Part shown: in pieces, positions 10,170-21,571 of the stretch
Layout of the letters: the number at the start of each line of letters is the position of its first letter
How positions within the stretch are numbered: the first letter of the stretch is position 1
Assembly (NCBI GenBank): GCA_022559845.1
Contig: CM040126.1
Span: 46,618,458-46,682,457, forward strand
DNA from: Amorphophallus konjac
Taxonomy: Eukaryota > Streptophyta > Magnoliopsida > Alismatales > Araceae
Length of the DNA stretch: 64,000 nucleotides
Direction of reading: 5' to 3'
The notes under the pieces: model-generated
Told to the model about the DNA's origin: nothing
The model's database searches: none
What the model saw: only the letters and a program-made list of their open reading frames with translations
Program-made: the position numbers and the translations under genes

Positions 10170-10858
10170 ATGGATGACCAAGGGGCCGCATCTTCTACAT
10201 GGTGGCGATACTATCTAAAATGGAAGGACCACCCGGACCACCCCAAAAGGCCCGTAGCCCGGGACTTCTGTGGTTCCGAAAACCCGAGTGACTACTTAGA
10301 GTGGGAAGCCGTTATGGACGACTACTTTGAATGTTACCTTATGTCCGGTCCCGCGCAAGTCGACTTTGCCAAAAGGTGACTTTTTTATGAAGCCGCCGAA
10401 ACATGGAGGGACATCAAATATTTTCGGGAGGATAGGAGACTAAGGCCCATCGAGTCATGATGGGATATGAAGAGAGCGCTTAGGAGGGTCTACCTTCCCC
10501 GCCCACCTACCTCCACCCACGGGGGTCATACCACTAGCCAACCCCACCAACTCATCCGCAATCAAGTGGGCCACACCTCCAACCAACCCCGCCCCTTCAC
10601 CCCCATCCAAGCCCTCCAAAGCAACCCCAATCAAGTGGTCCGCCCAGTCACCTCCCACCAAGTGGAAGCCCCACTTCTAGCTGAGCCTAGGTCCACACCC
10701 GAGCCAAGAGACGAGGAGCGAGTCCACCACGAGGTCCCTACTCCAACCCGCACCTTTGATGAAATCGAGAAAATATTTTTGGATTAGTTAGAAAGGACAT
10801 GTGCCTCTTCACCACCCGTGAGTGCTCCTTTACCACCCTCTACTTCCAAACTTTATTC
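10170..10858 (+). pseudogene. B gag-like N-terminal coding part
   Basis: Starts at ATG 10170 (product begins MDDQGAASS). The block DYLEWEAVMDDYFECY resembles the gag of element E (IYLDWEAAMDQYFDWY), and a later block (WDMKRALRRVYLP) is typical of gypsy gag capsid. It then runs into a P/H/Q-rich region and ends in the sequence duplicated at 13491. Stops at 10377 (TGA), 10456 (TGA) and 10785 (TAG) are each explained by C-to-T or G-to-A changes; at 10785 the duplicate copy has TGG. After D and one duplicate are discounted, the frame continues into the B/H shared region. Confidence 0.6.
10725..10858 (+). repeat. 134-bp direct duplication flanking D, left copy
   Basis: Matches 13491-13624 with about 8 differences, 5 of them in the last 17 bp. 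D starts directly after it. It is far too long for an LTR-element target duplication (5 bp). Confidence 0.85.
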
Positions 10859-13139
10859 TGATGCGGGACGGACACGGGAGACGACACTATTAGGTGCCAC
10901 CCTCGGACTCTAGATGAAGACGCGACCAGCAGCACACACCAGGGAGACACTAAGCCCGACACTACGAACTCCTAGTGGCAAAACGTCACTAACAGAAGTG
11001 GAAGCTCACTCGTCGTCCCAAGCGAGGGAAAGCACGGACCGTGCACGGTTAAGGAACCGGCGGAGGTCAAGGGTAGTCCGACTCAACTTCCGGACTCGGA
11101 TCGAGTCACGGGATGGGTCACTCTCACTCTCACAGCGGTGACATAGACACACGGGCTAGTACCTACACTCTCGGCAGCAGCCTAAGACCGTATACTAGCT
11201 AAGCAATGTAATGCCAAGGAGTTAAGACCTTTACCTCCACGCACCCGGCGTGGCGAAGACAACCCCGGCCGAATCACGGACTCCCGGTTAAACAATATCA
11301 CAGCAATACAAAGATTTGACCCACTCCACGCAGGGAGGTAAAAGGTCACATGTGGAGCCCTGGAATCACGCAACTCGGGTTGACGGGCAGCATCTTGATG
11401 TCGCCCGGCGGTGCCGAACTCCGCGTTTTCGTGCTTTCCGAACGGCGGGTTCTGCGGGCCCGCGGGGTCCACGGATGGCGCTGTCCTCCGGATCTGCGGG
11501 GGTGGGACCCACTCTGATGGGGACCCCTGGTGGCGTGCCTCCATGGACGGCGGTCGGCCGGGAACACCGATCGGGGGTCGATCGGCCCCGATTCCCAATT
11601 GATGAACTAGCTGTCCACGGATTTTGGTTGCTGTCTTCCGGCGCGCGCTCCGGCGGAAACGGTCGCTGCGAGCAATCCCGACGTTGGATCGGGACGCATG
11701 AGCTATCGTTGGAAAGCTCTCTTCGAATGCTTTGATCTAGATCAGAGAAATCTGCTGAATCTGGTCGGATCAGAACTTTATTGAATTTACAATTCCCTGT
11801 TGTACAGTAACTGAAATCTTAGATCTGCAGGGCACTTATCTGAGAACCACCGTTGACCGCCTAGTAAACCTCCGATTCAGCTCTTGAGCTCTTCTTCAAA
11901 GTTGTAGGGTATCAAACCACGGAACTGGGACTAGTTTTGGAATTTGATTTGATGGTGGTGGTGATTTACTATGATTTTTGGGGTGACTGGTGATCGGATC
12001 TGGGAACAAGGGGATAGAACTATAGCTGGGACTGAGAACGATTTTTAAAAAAATATGAGATGGACGAACCAAAAATTAAGAAAAATTGTGGATGAAGGGG
12101 TGGATGGGTGGAACCTCCAGTAAAATTGGGCGAACCAAAATAAATCAAAAAGTGGACCTAAGACATGAAACGCAGGGCGGGGATGAATCTGGATAGAACT
12201 CTGGCAGAACCAAAATGGAAGAGTGGACGAAAATCAAAAAATATGAAACGAGATCTGAATGGTAAACCAAAATTTGTGGGATGTCCTTGACACCTCTGGA
12301 ACATCCACTAAAATCTGCAGATCTATCTGAGCTCGGGGCTGAGACAGGAAATTCGTGGAAGCTTCTGTGGTACTGCACGGGCAGAACTCTGTTGATGGCG
12401 AAGGCGGTGCGGTGGCGGCTCGTGGCGGCGGCGGCGATCGTCGGAATCGATACACGAGGCGTCACACCTCAGAATGGAAGCCTTCACAGCTTCAAGGGGG
12501 AGAGGGAGGAGAGAGGGGGGGGGCGCACCAGCCCTTGCTCTTGAATTTGTTTGAATCAAATGGCATTAATTCATGAAAATAGGAAAATACAAGCATATAT
12601 AGGTCACCCATCTAATCCATCCTCCACCGTTGGATCTAGGGGTTAGGGATGGATGGGTAGGATGAAGTTTGAACAAAATACAACAAAAATATTAAACAAA
12701 TGGGGAGGGGGGCGCACCTTGACCAAGGGGGGGACATGGTAGGTGGGTTTGGTTGGAAATGTTGACCATTTGGGTCCCTTGTCCCCCATGTGGACAATTG
12801 ACTAGTCCAAGGCTTCTAGATGTCCACCTTAGATTTTGACCAACCCCACAAGGCTGATATGAACCAATGGGAGGGGGCCTGGGGGTCCCATGGGGCCCAG
12901 GGGTCCCATTTTACAAATAAGCCTCTCGTACACTCATAATTGCAAACTGTATAAAATGAAATAAACACAAATTACACACACATAAAGCCTAACTAAATAT
13001 GATAAATGCCGGGACTCAGGGGGGCGTCTCCAGGCTGTCTCCGAGCCAAATAGATGCTGAGGTGGCTCGAGTCGTGCTCCGTGTGCGGTACCGGTGGCTC
13101 GGCGTATCGCGCCGCTCAACTGCTCGAGTGTCCGCACCA
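10859..13139 (-). repeat. LTR of D (antisense)
   Basis: 2281 bp on the minus strand, from TGGTGCGG (13139) to CGCATCA (10859). The start was set by the pre-LTR hairpin, which is 20 nt upstream exactly as in B, E and H. The U5-side half is recognisably like the B and H LTRs. TGAGTCCC at 13018 was considered as another possible start. Confidence 0.65.
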
Positions 13140-13176
13140 ATTCTCCCTGGGTGGGAGAAACTCGACCCTGTCGAGT
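13140..13176 (-). other. pre-LTR hairpin/polypurine module of D
   Basis: Minus strand: ACTCGAC and GTCGAGT arms (13160-13176) around a 3-nt loop, then 20 nt ending AGGGAGAAT against the LTR. Equivalent to 14895-14931, 51081-51117 and 58850-58886. Confidence 0.7.
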
Positions 13177-13494
13177 AAGGGTCTGCATCGCTCCTGTATC
13201 GCTCCAAAAGGTCTGGATCGATCTGCTGCAACTCGCCATGTGTGATCCATGTGTCCTTAGTAGCGGGCCGTCCTCTCCATCGCACTAGGTAGCGTGGGTA
13301 AGATCCACTCCTGGTAACTGTCACTTGCTCGTCCAGTATACGATCTATATGCTCACGCTGCCGTGAAAAAGGGGCTGGAGGTGGAAGTGGACACTCAGGT
13401 GTGGGATCACTCTCAAGGGGAGGAGATGGCTCAAAAGGCTCACTAGGGATCACCGCTGGGTCCCTATATGCAACAAGATCCGCTGGGTCCCACC
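13140..13494 (-). pseudogene. D pol 3' end: chromodomain
   Basis: The minus-strand frame is open from 13519 and stops at 13016, inside the LTR. The product has a chromodomain pattern: HIDRILDEQ, then YPRYLVRWRGRPATKDTW, then LLERY. Chromodomains at the integrase tail bind methylated histone H3 and steer chromoviruses to heterochromatin. This copy is more complete than the remnants in B and H. Everything upstream (integrase core, RT) is missing at the 13490 junction. Confidence 0.75.
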
Positions 13495-13624
13495 ACGAGG
13501 TCCCTACTCCAACCCGCACCTTTGATGAAATTGAGAAAATATTTTTGGATTGGTTAGAAAGGACATGTGTCTCTTCACCACCCGTGAGTGCTCCTTTACC
13601 ACCCTCTACTCCCGCATCATATTC
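13491..13624 (+). repeat. 134-bp direct duplication flanking D, right copy
   Basis: Second copy of 10725-10858. It keeps TGG where the left copy has a TAG stop. It leads without a break into the B/H shared protein region. Confidence 0.85.
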
Positions 13625-14507
13625 GGAACCATCTCATTTGGAGCCACTTCATCCTGAGCCACCCGTGTTTCTAACGGGTATACTTTTCATCGCCGAGCCG
13701 CTTCTTAGTTGACTCAAGGATGGCTTGGTCCCACCTTCTTACCCATCTATGGACCCCACCCTACCATTAGTGCCGGTCAAGTCATTCCATATCACATTCC
13801 GGTCTAGTCACCATGTTGACACCTTGGATGACCTTATTGTGGGATTAGATTCGCAATGGAAGTTGACGCATTCATTGGCCCGAGGCTTCGACCAACCCAC
13901 TGGTCTTAGTTTCACCCATCCAGCCTTAGGATCCATTACCTCCATGTGCACCGTGGGTTGTGTCACCACGGAGATCCTTTTGTTCCTCCCTATTCCGGCC
14001 GAGCCCGACTTCATTCCCTTTTGCCCAAGGGAGGAATCTTATTTTTTTCACATGACCACCGTCCCATTCACCATGACGAATGAAGGTGACCACCCACACC
14101 TTCAAGAATTTCACAATTGGGACCATGTCATGTGGGAATCCATCTCATTGGGTCATACCTTCTTTGACCCTTTTGACTCCTTCACTAGTGAACCTCCCGA
14201 GCTACCATCTTCACTCCACTTCCTCCGCGGAGTTCACTATCACACCTTTTCCACTCGGGCAAAGCAACCTCTACATCGCCATAGGTCCGAACCATCATTT
14301 GGGGGTAATGAAGACTTTGGTTTCCCGGGTCCATCTAAACCACCCGAACCTCCCGGACTTCCTACATCCAAGCCCAATGTCCATGATTGGTGCATCGTAG
14401 GATGTCTAGGAGTTCCCCATGACGTCAACCTCCGGTTACGTCAAATGCATGCATGGCACACATTCGGGTGTCCTGGTCCGCCGTCACCCATGTACGGGTC
14501 AGACTAA
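13491..14507 (+). pseudogene. B: unrecognised protein region shared with H
   Basis: The frame runs from the duplicate through PPVFLTGILFIAEPLL to a conserved end, SPMYGSD, just before the stop at 14507. It is interrupted only by a TGA at 13710, where H has TGG. It aligns along its whole length with residues of about 180-456 of the H protein. There is no RT, RNase H or integrase motif; it is rich in P, H, F and L, with no clear membrane segment. Over about 110 aligned codons from 13713 I count about 22 synonymous and 22 non-synonymous codon differences, fewer replacements than expected without constraint. Function unknown. Confidence 0.7.
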
Positions 14508-14931
14508 CAATAGGTTTGTCTAGAGTCATGCATGAGTCAGTTTCTTGTTTGTGTGGTTTGTGGTCTATCGGAGTCTGCATGTGTCTTGTGCAAGCTTGTT
14601 GATGTCAGTCCTGTATAAGTGAGAGGCGAGTATGGGATCAGCTCTACATCTATGCCCCGGATCTAGTCACCTACAGGGACCCAGCGATAATTCCTAGTGA
14701 GTCTTCGAGACGCCTCCTCCCCTTGAGAGTGACCCCACCCCGGAGTGTTCCACCACTAGCCTCGTTCCCACAGCAGCTTGTGCATATCGAGTATATACGG
14801 AATGAGCAGATGACGATCACTTGGAGTGGAGCGTACCCGCACTACTTGGTATGGTGATGGATTCGTCGGAGTTATTCGAGCAGCATCACCCCTTACTCGA
14901 TGGGGTCGAGTTCCTCCCACCCGGGAAGAAT
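14508..14931 (+). pseudogene. B chromodomain remnant and pre-LTR region
   Basis: Contains the start of a chromodomain (LVHIEYIRNEQMTITWSGAY, then PHYLVW) followed by a stop and frame loss; the rest of the domain is missing. The order remnant, YSTG-type tail, LTR matches element E and D, showing that B derives from a chromovirus whose RT and integrase were replaced. Confidence 0.65.
14895..14931 (+). other. pre-LTR hairpin/polypurine module of B
   Basis: Arms ACTCGAT and GTCGAGT (one mismatch), then 20 nt ending GGGAAGAAT directly before the 3' LTR. The purine run is the likely plus-strand primer. Confidence 0.7.
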
Positions 14932-15222
14932 TGATGGGGGCATCAAAGGCTAATAGATTGTATTAGTGTGTATTGGCTTGTATTAGTGTATATGGGCTAA
15001 TATTAGTGTGTTTGTTTGGGTTTTTTTCATTTGGGCTCCTTTGTAAGGCTTTTAACAAGCCATTGGGCCACATTCCATGTAGAATACATCAATGGGTTGC
15101 ATTTAGAAGAGCCCATTAAGGGGTTGTGTCGTATTGGGTCATTAGGCTTCATAATGGGTCATTAAAGCACTTAAGGCCCAAGTGGGCTTTTCCCTCTCAT
15201 GGGCCATCTAGGTGAGAGAGTC
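14932..15222 (+). repeat. B 3' LTR, left part
   Basis: First 291 bp of the LTR, matching 7638-7928. It ends at GAGTC, where element C is inserted, and continues at 26860. Confidence 0.9.
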
Positions 15223-17027
15223 TGATAAGTGTCCATTTTCTATAGTAATTCATTGCATGTACACCATTTTATGTGCATATAATTAGGTAATTATGCATAT
15301 TTCATAGTTAACCTCAACTCCGCATTTAAATTAGAGCTTTCACGTAAATTGATTAATTTGGTGATATTATTTGATAAATTAAAGTTGAGGGTCATGGGCA
15401 TTAATTCTCCATTACATAACTATGAGCATTTGAGATTTATGTGCACATTATGGTAATTTTTATGGACTAGATTGTAATTATGTGTGTGCAGGACACCGAA
15501 GGTAATTGCAAAAGAAGCCAGGGGCAAAACTGTCATCACAACTTTGACCAAGTCAAATAAAGAATTCAAAATATTTTGGTTGGAGGGAAAAGAAAGTTCA
15601 AAATTTTGAATTCAAAGTTTGAAAAGGAGGAATTCAAAGTTTAAGTTTGAAAAGGAGGAAAAGGACATTCAAAGTTTGAATTAAAGGAGAGACATGATGA
15701 GTCTTGGGAAATGGGGTGCCTAAAGTCCAAGAAAGGGGGTGCCCACCTACTTTTTCTCTTCCCCATGCATCATATTCTACCTAAATCTCAGCCATCCATC
15801 TCCTTTTGATACAATCTTCACCCTCTATTTACCCAACTTTCCCTATAAATAGCCTATGACAAGGAGGAGAAAGGGAGTTATTCTTTTGGCAATTTTTCTC
15901 TCCCTCTCCCTCTCACAACTTCTTAGGCCGCCGAGTTTGCCCTCTTCCGTCCCTCTTCTCCTCTTGCTGTCTTCATGAAAGTTCTTTTTTTTTAAGTCCT
16001 CTACAACTTCTTCTTCTGCATCATCTTCTAATTTCTCCTAGTTTTTAAGGTATTTCGTATTTTTCACTATGCTGTCATGTTCATCTCCGAATCAGTCTTT
16101 CTCTCTGTTCTTCTCCTTATTTCTCCCCCTTCTAGTCATTTTTCTCTCTTACTATCTTCATAAAAGTTCTTTGTTTTTAAGTGTTCTACAACTTCTTCTT
16201 CTACATCATCTCCCAATTCTTTCTGTTTTGAAAGTTATTTTCCGTTTTTCAACTTGCTGTCCTGTGATTTCACTGTTCATCCGAGGTGCTAGCTTATGTT
16301 ATTTCTCTATTTTGAAGCTCTTCTGCTCTTCTTTTCTATCTGAGTTCTTCATCAAAGTTCTTCCTCTCTCCCTCCTCTTTAACTTCGTCTTCTTGGGCAT
16401 CCCCTAATTCTTATTGGTTTTAAAGTTATTCACCCTCTAAAGGCGGCTTCAATGACGAAGGTGACTTCCTCCCGGCGTAGACGACATCTTCCGCAAGGTG
16501 GTTCGTGATCCAAGGCCAAGAGAGGACGGCGTTGTCATCACCATTGCTGCTACCATCTTCATATCTCAGACTCCTTTTATTTTTATTATTTTAGTTTCAA
16601 TTTACTTCATTGTAATCTCGTCACATCCTTGTTGTAAGCTTATCTTGCACTTCATGTACTCTTTCTTTTAAGTTAATAAAAATAGTTATTCCTTTGATCT
16701 AGTTCTTGATCTTCTTCCCTCTCTACATCCTTCTTCTATATCTTCTCTTCACTTCATGTCATTATTTTCTATAGCATAGGCGCATAGTCATAGGTGTTTT
16801 TAATTAAGTGTTTGGTTTGTTCATCACTTCACAATTTTCTTTAAGCAAAACAAAATCACAAGTGTTTTCTAAAGGACTCCAAAGTTTTTAACTCTAAAAA
16901 TCTCTTCTTCCCTGTGGATTCGACCCGTGCTTGCCATAGTACTACGTTCTCTTTTGATCATTTTTATGCGAGTTCGGTTTTAAGATTGTTATACGCGTAT
17001 TTTAAACGACGAACTTTCGCGTTATCA
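15223..17027 (+). repeat. C 5' LTR
   Basis: 1805 bp; 3' copy 1803 bp at 25052-26854. It is AT-rich, with a TATA box at 15844-15850 (TATAAAT) and several long CT-rich stretches after it. Confidence 0.95.
15844..15850 (+). promoter_or_regulatory. TATA box of C 5' LTR
   Basis: CCCTATAAATAG, a textbook plant TATA box, identical at 25673-25679 in the 3' LTR. Confidence 0.7.
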
Positions 17028-17032
17028 ATTTT

Positions 17033-17049
17033 TGGCGCCGTTGCAGGAG
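17033..17049 (+). other. primer-binding site of C (tRNA-Asp type)
   Basis: TGGCGCCGTTGCAGGAG begins five bases after the LTR. Its first 12 bases match the complement of the plant tRNA-Asp 3' end, the usual Athila primer; later bases carry mismatches. Confidence 0.75.
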
Positions 17050-18074
17050 AGGAATGATGATTTTTGATTTAAGAACTTTGTTTTCCTTGTGTTTATAAGT
17101 GTACTAATATCTCTTTCTTTTTCTTATTTCCGCAAGGTGAAAAAAAAAGAACGAGAGAACGCACTTCAAGAATTGAAGCTAAAAAATCAAAAAAAGAAGA
17201 AAAAAAAAGAGAGCAGTTAAGAGGTAAGCTCTCCTCCCTTTCCTTAGTCTTTTTGTCAGTTCATTTCAAAAAAAAAAGAGAGAGAGAATGAGGGATTGCG
17301 CATCAAGTAAGTCTTCAAACTTATTCCTCTCATTTTGTGTCATTTCCTTAATGTTCTTGCATATTGTGGTTAGATAGGTTCACAAAAAAAAAAAAAAAAA
17401 CTCTTCACTTGAATTCGATAAAAATCTTCATTCCAAGAGTAGAAATCATACTTCCATGTTTTAGGTCATGCATCATTTAGGATAGTATTTATTTTCTTCT
17501 TGTTGCTTAATTGTTGTTAATTGCATTGTTGAAGATTGCGGGAGGCAAGGTGAGTACTCTAACTTTTCTAATAGCATGCTCATGCACCTCCATGCTTGCA
17601 TAGAACCCCTTGTTTGAACTTACTTTGTTGCATATCATTTCAAAGTATCTTAAGGGCAACACCCATAAGCAAGATAAGGTGGAGATTTCATCACCCTTCC
17701 TTAGCCCACAAACTACAATTCTCTTGCATCTTTACATCACCTAGACCTTAAATAAAATCCAGTAGACGTTGGCCCTAGGTTCACACTGTGGTTCTTGTGT
17801 TATTTGGGCTTACCCTCTTATGAAAATCGGTGCCTAAGGCAAGACGGTCGGACGGCAAACGCCTTAAGCGGGCTAGTGGTTTGACATAATTAGGTCCCTA
17901 CGAAAGTAGGGGGAACCTCCCACTACCCCACCCCTTACCTGGCCAGTGGAAATATTGAGGGTAAACTTAAGTTTCACTTTAGTCATTTTGTGAAACCCAA
18001 TTTGTAGGTCTAGGTCACAACTTGGTCAGTAGGTAATTTGTGTGACAACTTGTTTGTGTTTGCATACAAAAAAA

Positions 18075-18109
<35 letters not shown>

Positions 18110-18222
18110 AATTCTCCTCTTATCTCTCTTCGTCCTTATTTGAGTCAAAACAAAAAAATAAAAAATAAAAATAAAAATCATCATAAAATAATTCTCTCAT
18201 CTCTCATCTTTAACCTTGGTTT
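17050..18222 (+). other. C leader, A-rich, non-coding
   Basis: About 1.2 kb without a supportable gene. It contains poly-A and A-rich tracts at 17140-17220, 17383-17400 and 18067-18175. Long leaders before gag are usual in Athila elements. Confidence 0.7.
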
Positions 18223-19270
18223 ATGCAAGGGAGAAGATCTCAACACCTTGACTTAGTTGAGCCCATTAGTGAGATTGAGCGATTCATTTTTAATCCGGCT
18301 CAAAATTAAACCCAACTTATAGCTGAACAACACCAATTAGGGGTGCCCAAACAGATGAAGGAATATTTCATTCCTTCGAATTATCAGCCATCCACTTGTA
18401 TCCAACTACCTAATGTCCCTGCTTTGCACTATGAGATCAAATCTAGCACCATTCAGATGCTCCCATCCTTTTATGAGAAGACCAATGAAGATCCCTATAA
18501 ACATCTAGATGAATTTCTAAAAATTTGTTCCACTGTGAAAATTCAAAATTTCACAGATGATGCTCTCCGCCTGACCTTATTCTCTTTCTCACTTAAGGAC
18601 AAAGCCAAATACTGGCTAGGGACCTTAGAGAAACCTATTGGCACATGGGCAGATATGCAGCATGAGTTCCTTAAGAAGTTTTACCCCATCGGTAGAACGA
18701 ACACCATGAGGCGGGCAATCACAGGATTCGCGCAACTCCCAAATGAACAAATGCATGAATCATGGGAGAGATTAAAAGAACTCCCAGAAAATGCCCACAT
18801 CATGGGCTCTCCAAATGGCAAATAGTGCAAGCTTTCTATGAGGGCCTAGATGATCAAGTTAGGTAGATTGTTGATGCATCATGTGGTGGGGCCTTTATGA
18901 GGAAGAGTGAGGATGAGGCCTATGCCTTATTTGAAATGTTGAGCGAGAATTCAATAAACCACGCTTCCTTATCCTCATATGAGAGAACCATTGGGCCATC
19001 TAAATGGGCCGGGATGTATCGTGTGGAACCTGAAGCTAGAGTGGATGTGAATTTCATCCATCAAAAATTGGACAAGGTGGATATCATGACCCAAAAGCTA
19101 GAACAAGTTGATATGTTGGCCCACAAGTTAGACCAGCTCCTGGCCCAAAACAAACAAGAAACCACCATCTTACCTACGTCCAACCCATACTCGGACCCAA
19201 CACACCATGAGGTGTGTGCTTTATGTGCTAGCCCGGACCATCATGTGTCCGATTGCCCAACAGCAACCCA
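18223..19270 (+). pseudogene. gag: C gag
   Basis: The best start is ATG 18223 (MQGRRSQHLDLVEPISEI), in frame with the capsid domain; a TAA lies at 18307. The capsid domain covers about 18400-18830 (FYEKTNEDPYKHLDEF, WADMQHEFLKKFYP). A frameshift near 18780-18830 moves the frame. A TAG at 18864 reads as CAG to TAG. A CCHC zinc knuckle (C-X2-C-X4-H-X4-C) lies at 19215-19256. A further shift at about 19255-19275 passes into the pol frame. Gag is the particle and RNA-binding protein; this copy is inactive. Confidence 0.8.
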
Positions 19271-21571
19271 GTACCACCTTTTATACAGGAGCAAGTCCAA
19301 GCAGCCCAGGGGTTCTCTAAACCCAACTATGACCCATTTTCTAACACCTATAATCCGGGCTGGAGGAATCACCCCAATTTCAATTGGAGAAATCAACAAT
19401 CTCCCAATCAGCCCACTATCCCCTCTGCGTCTCAAACTCACAAACCACCCATCCAACACCAATTTCAAGCACAGCCACCATTTCAAGGAAATGCTGATGG
19501 TCGGGGACCGCAAGCCCAACAACCACTTCCCCGATTTAACCAGGGTCAGGTCCCATACCAACCTCCTCAGCCCAATTACGGGCAATCTTCCAATTCCCAC
19601 CAAATCTATCAACCTCCTCCGCAACATCACCAGGACTCCCAAACTGATGATATATTCCATCAATTACAACAACTAATTCTGGCCCAAAACCAATCCTTCC
19701 AACAAACCATGCAAGCCCAAAATCAATCTTTCCAACAGACCTTCCATGCCCAACAACAAACTATTTCTAAGTTGGAAACCCAATTGGGCCAATTGGCTGA
19801 AGCCACCATGAGAAGGGAAATGGGCCAATTACCAAGTCAGCCTATTGCTAACCCCCACAATCAACAACCTCCAGGCTTCCCTCTAAGAGCTCCCATTCTT
19901 CCTCAACCCAATCAGCCCAATCAACCTCAACCGCCCCCTCCTGTAGGTCCTCAGTTTGAGAATGCCAAAGCCATCTCTACCCTTAGAAGAGGAAAAATTC
20001 CTAATGATCCTTATCAGGCTAAGGATGTGGGTAGTAGTTCGGGCCAAGACGCTCACAAGGAGAGTAATAGTGAGGATGAGGAGCCTATGATTGTGCAAGA
20101 GAAGAAAAAGGCAGAGGGTGGAGAGAAGAAGCTAGATAAAGGGAAGGCGAAAGTTGATGAAGGACCCCAAGAATATGTGCCTAAGGTCCCTTTTCCCGAT
20201 GCTCTAAAGCCGAAAGCTCACAAGAAACCACTGGTACAACAGGAAGAATTAGTGGAATTGTTTAAACAAGTGAATATCAATATTCCACTCTTGGATGCAA
20301 TCAAACATGTGCCGGCATATGTAAAGTTTTTGAAAGAGCTTTGTACTCCAAAGAGGGAGCCAAGGGCGGTGACTCAAAAGATCCGCTTGTCTGAGGATGT
20401 GAGTGCTGTTTTGATGAATCATTTGCCAAAAAAATTGAAGGACCCCGTAGTCCCTTTAATCTCATGTGATATAGGTGGAGTCACTTTTGATCGAGTATTG
20501 CTAGACTTAGGTGCTAGCGTGAATCTTTTACCCACCTTTATCTATGAGCAGTTTGATCTAGGGGAGTTAAAACCCACTTCAATCATCCTCCAATTGGCAG
20601 ATAGGTCGGTTAAAACATCAAGGGGTCTGTTGGAGGATGTCATTATTAAAGTGCATGAATGTTATTTTCCGGTGGATTTTCTCATTCTTGATATGGCCTC
20701 GTCCCAAGATTTAAAGCACACACCTATTATTTTGGGACGTCCTTTTCTAGCAACTGCTAAGGCCAACATCAACTGTGCCACGGGAATGATGGATATATCA
20801 TTTGGAGGTGAAAAAGTTTCTCTGAATCTTTTTAAGGCTTCTCAGTATCCGGATCAAGGAGATGAATGCAATGTCATTGATATCTTTGAGGATGTGATTC
20901 CAGATAACATTGAGGACACCCTAGAAGAGGGTAGCATGCTTCAGGATTCTCCTCTCTCTTCTGCACCCTGGTCTAGGGTGGAGTCACTTCCTCCATTACA
21001 ATCCGAACCTACTCTTCCATCTCTGGATCATCCGCCTACTCTTGAATTGAAACCTCTACCAGACTCCCTTAAATATGCATATTTGAGACCTAATCACACT
21101 CTACCTGTCATCATTGCCTCCAATCTCACTTCTGCTCAGGAATCCCAACTCTTAACTATTCTTAAGGAGCATAGGGGGGTAATAGGTTGGTCGGTGGCGG
21201 ATCTCAAGGGGATCAGTCCGGATGTTTGTATGCACCATATCTATTTAGAGGACAATGCCAAACCGAGCAGGGAGATGCAACGCCGGTTGAGTCCGAACAT
21301 GAAAGAGGTGGTTAAGCAAGAGGTGGTGAAGTGGTTAGATGCCGAAATTATATATCTCATCTCTGATAGCAAGTGGGTCAGTCCTACACAAGTTGTTCCA
21401 AAGAAATCCGGGCTGACCGTGATTCAAAATGAGAAGGGTGAAGAGGTGCCGATAAGACTACAAACAGGGTGGAGAGTCTGTATTGATTATAGAAAATTGA
21501 ACTCAATGACAAAGAAAGATCATTTTCCTCTCCCGTTTGTAGATCAGATTTTGGAAAAATTAGCTGGGTAA
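19271..21571 (+). pseudogene. C gag tail, aspartic protease and start of RT
   Basis: Open for nearly 770 codons. A Q/P-rich tail (to about 20000) and a K/E-rich linker precede the retropepsin (about 20440-20830: VLLDLGASVNLLP, then PIILGRPFLATA), which cleaves the polyprotein. After a variable linker the RT fingers begin (about 21230: MQRRLSPNMKEVVKQEV, KWVSPTQVVPKKSG). The D-L-G-A active site is normal for Athila. The frame ends at a TAA (21569-21571) shortly before the RT palm motif FLDGYSGYNQ, so the polymerase is interrupted. Confidence 0.85.

Larger units (their letters stand above)
10859..13490 (-). mobile_element. Element D: antisense 3'-end fragment of a chromovirus related to B, H and E
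   Basis: Read on the minus strand, it contains the last part of pol (chromodomain) followed by one complete LTR ending GTCCCGCATCA at 10859. The 5' LTR and most of pol are missing. The plus-strand bases left of it are TATTC, and TATTC also ends the right duplicate (13620-13624). This suggests D inserted at this spot and later lost its 5' part. Confidence 0.75.

Noticed and set aside
10914..12576. Several plus-strand frames of 60-140 codons as genes
   Set aside because: They lie within the antisense LTR of D.
19241..19663. 140-codon antisense frame inside C gag/pol
   Set aside because: It is opposite a well-supported coding frame, hydrophobic by codon mirroring and without motifs.
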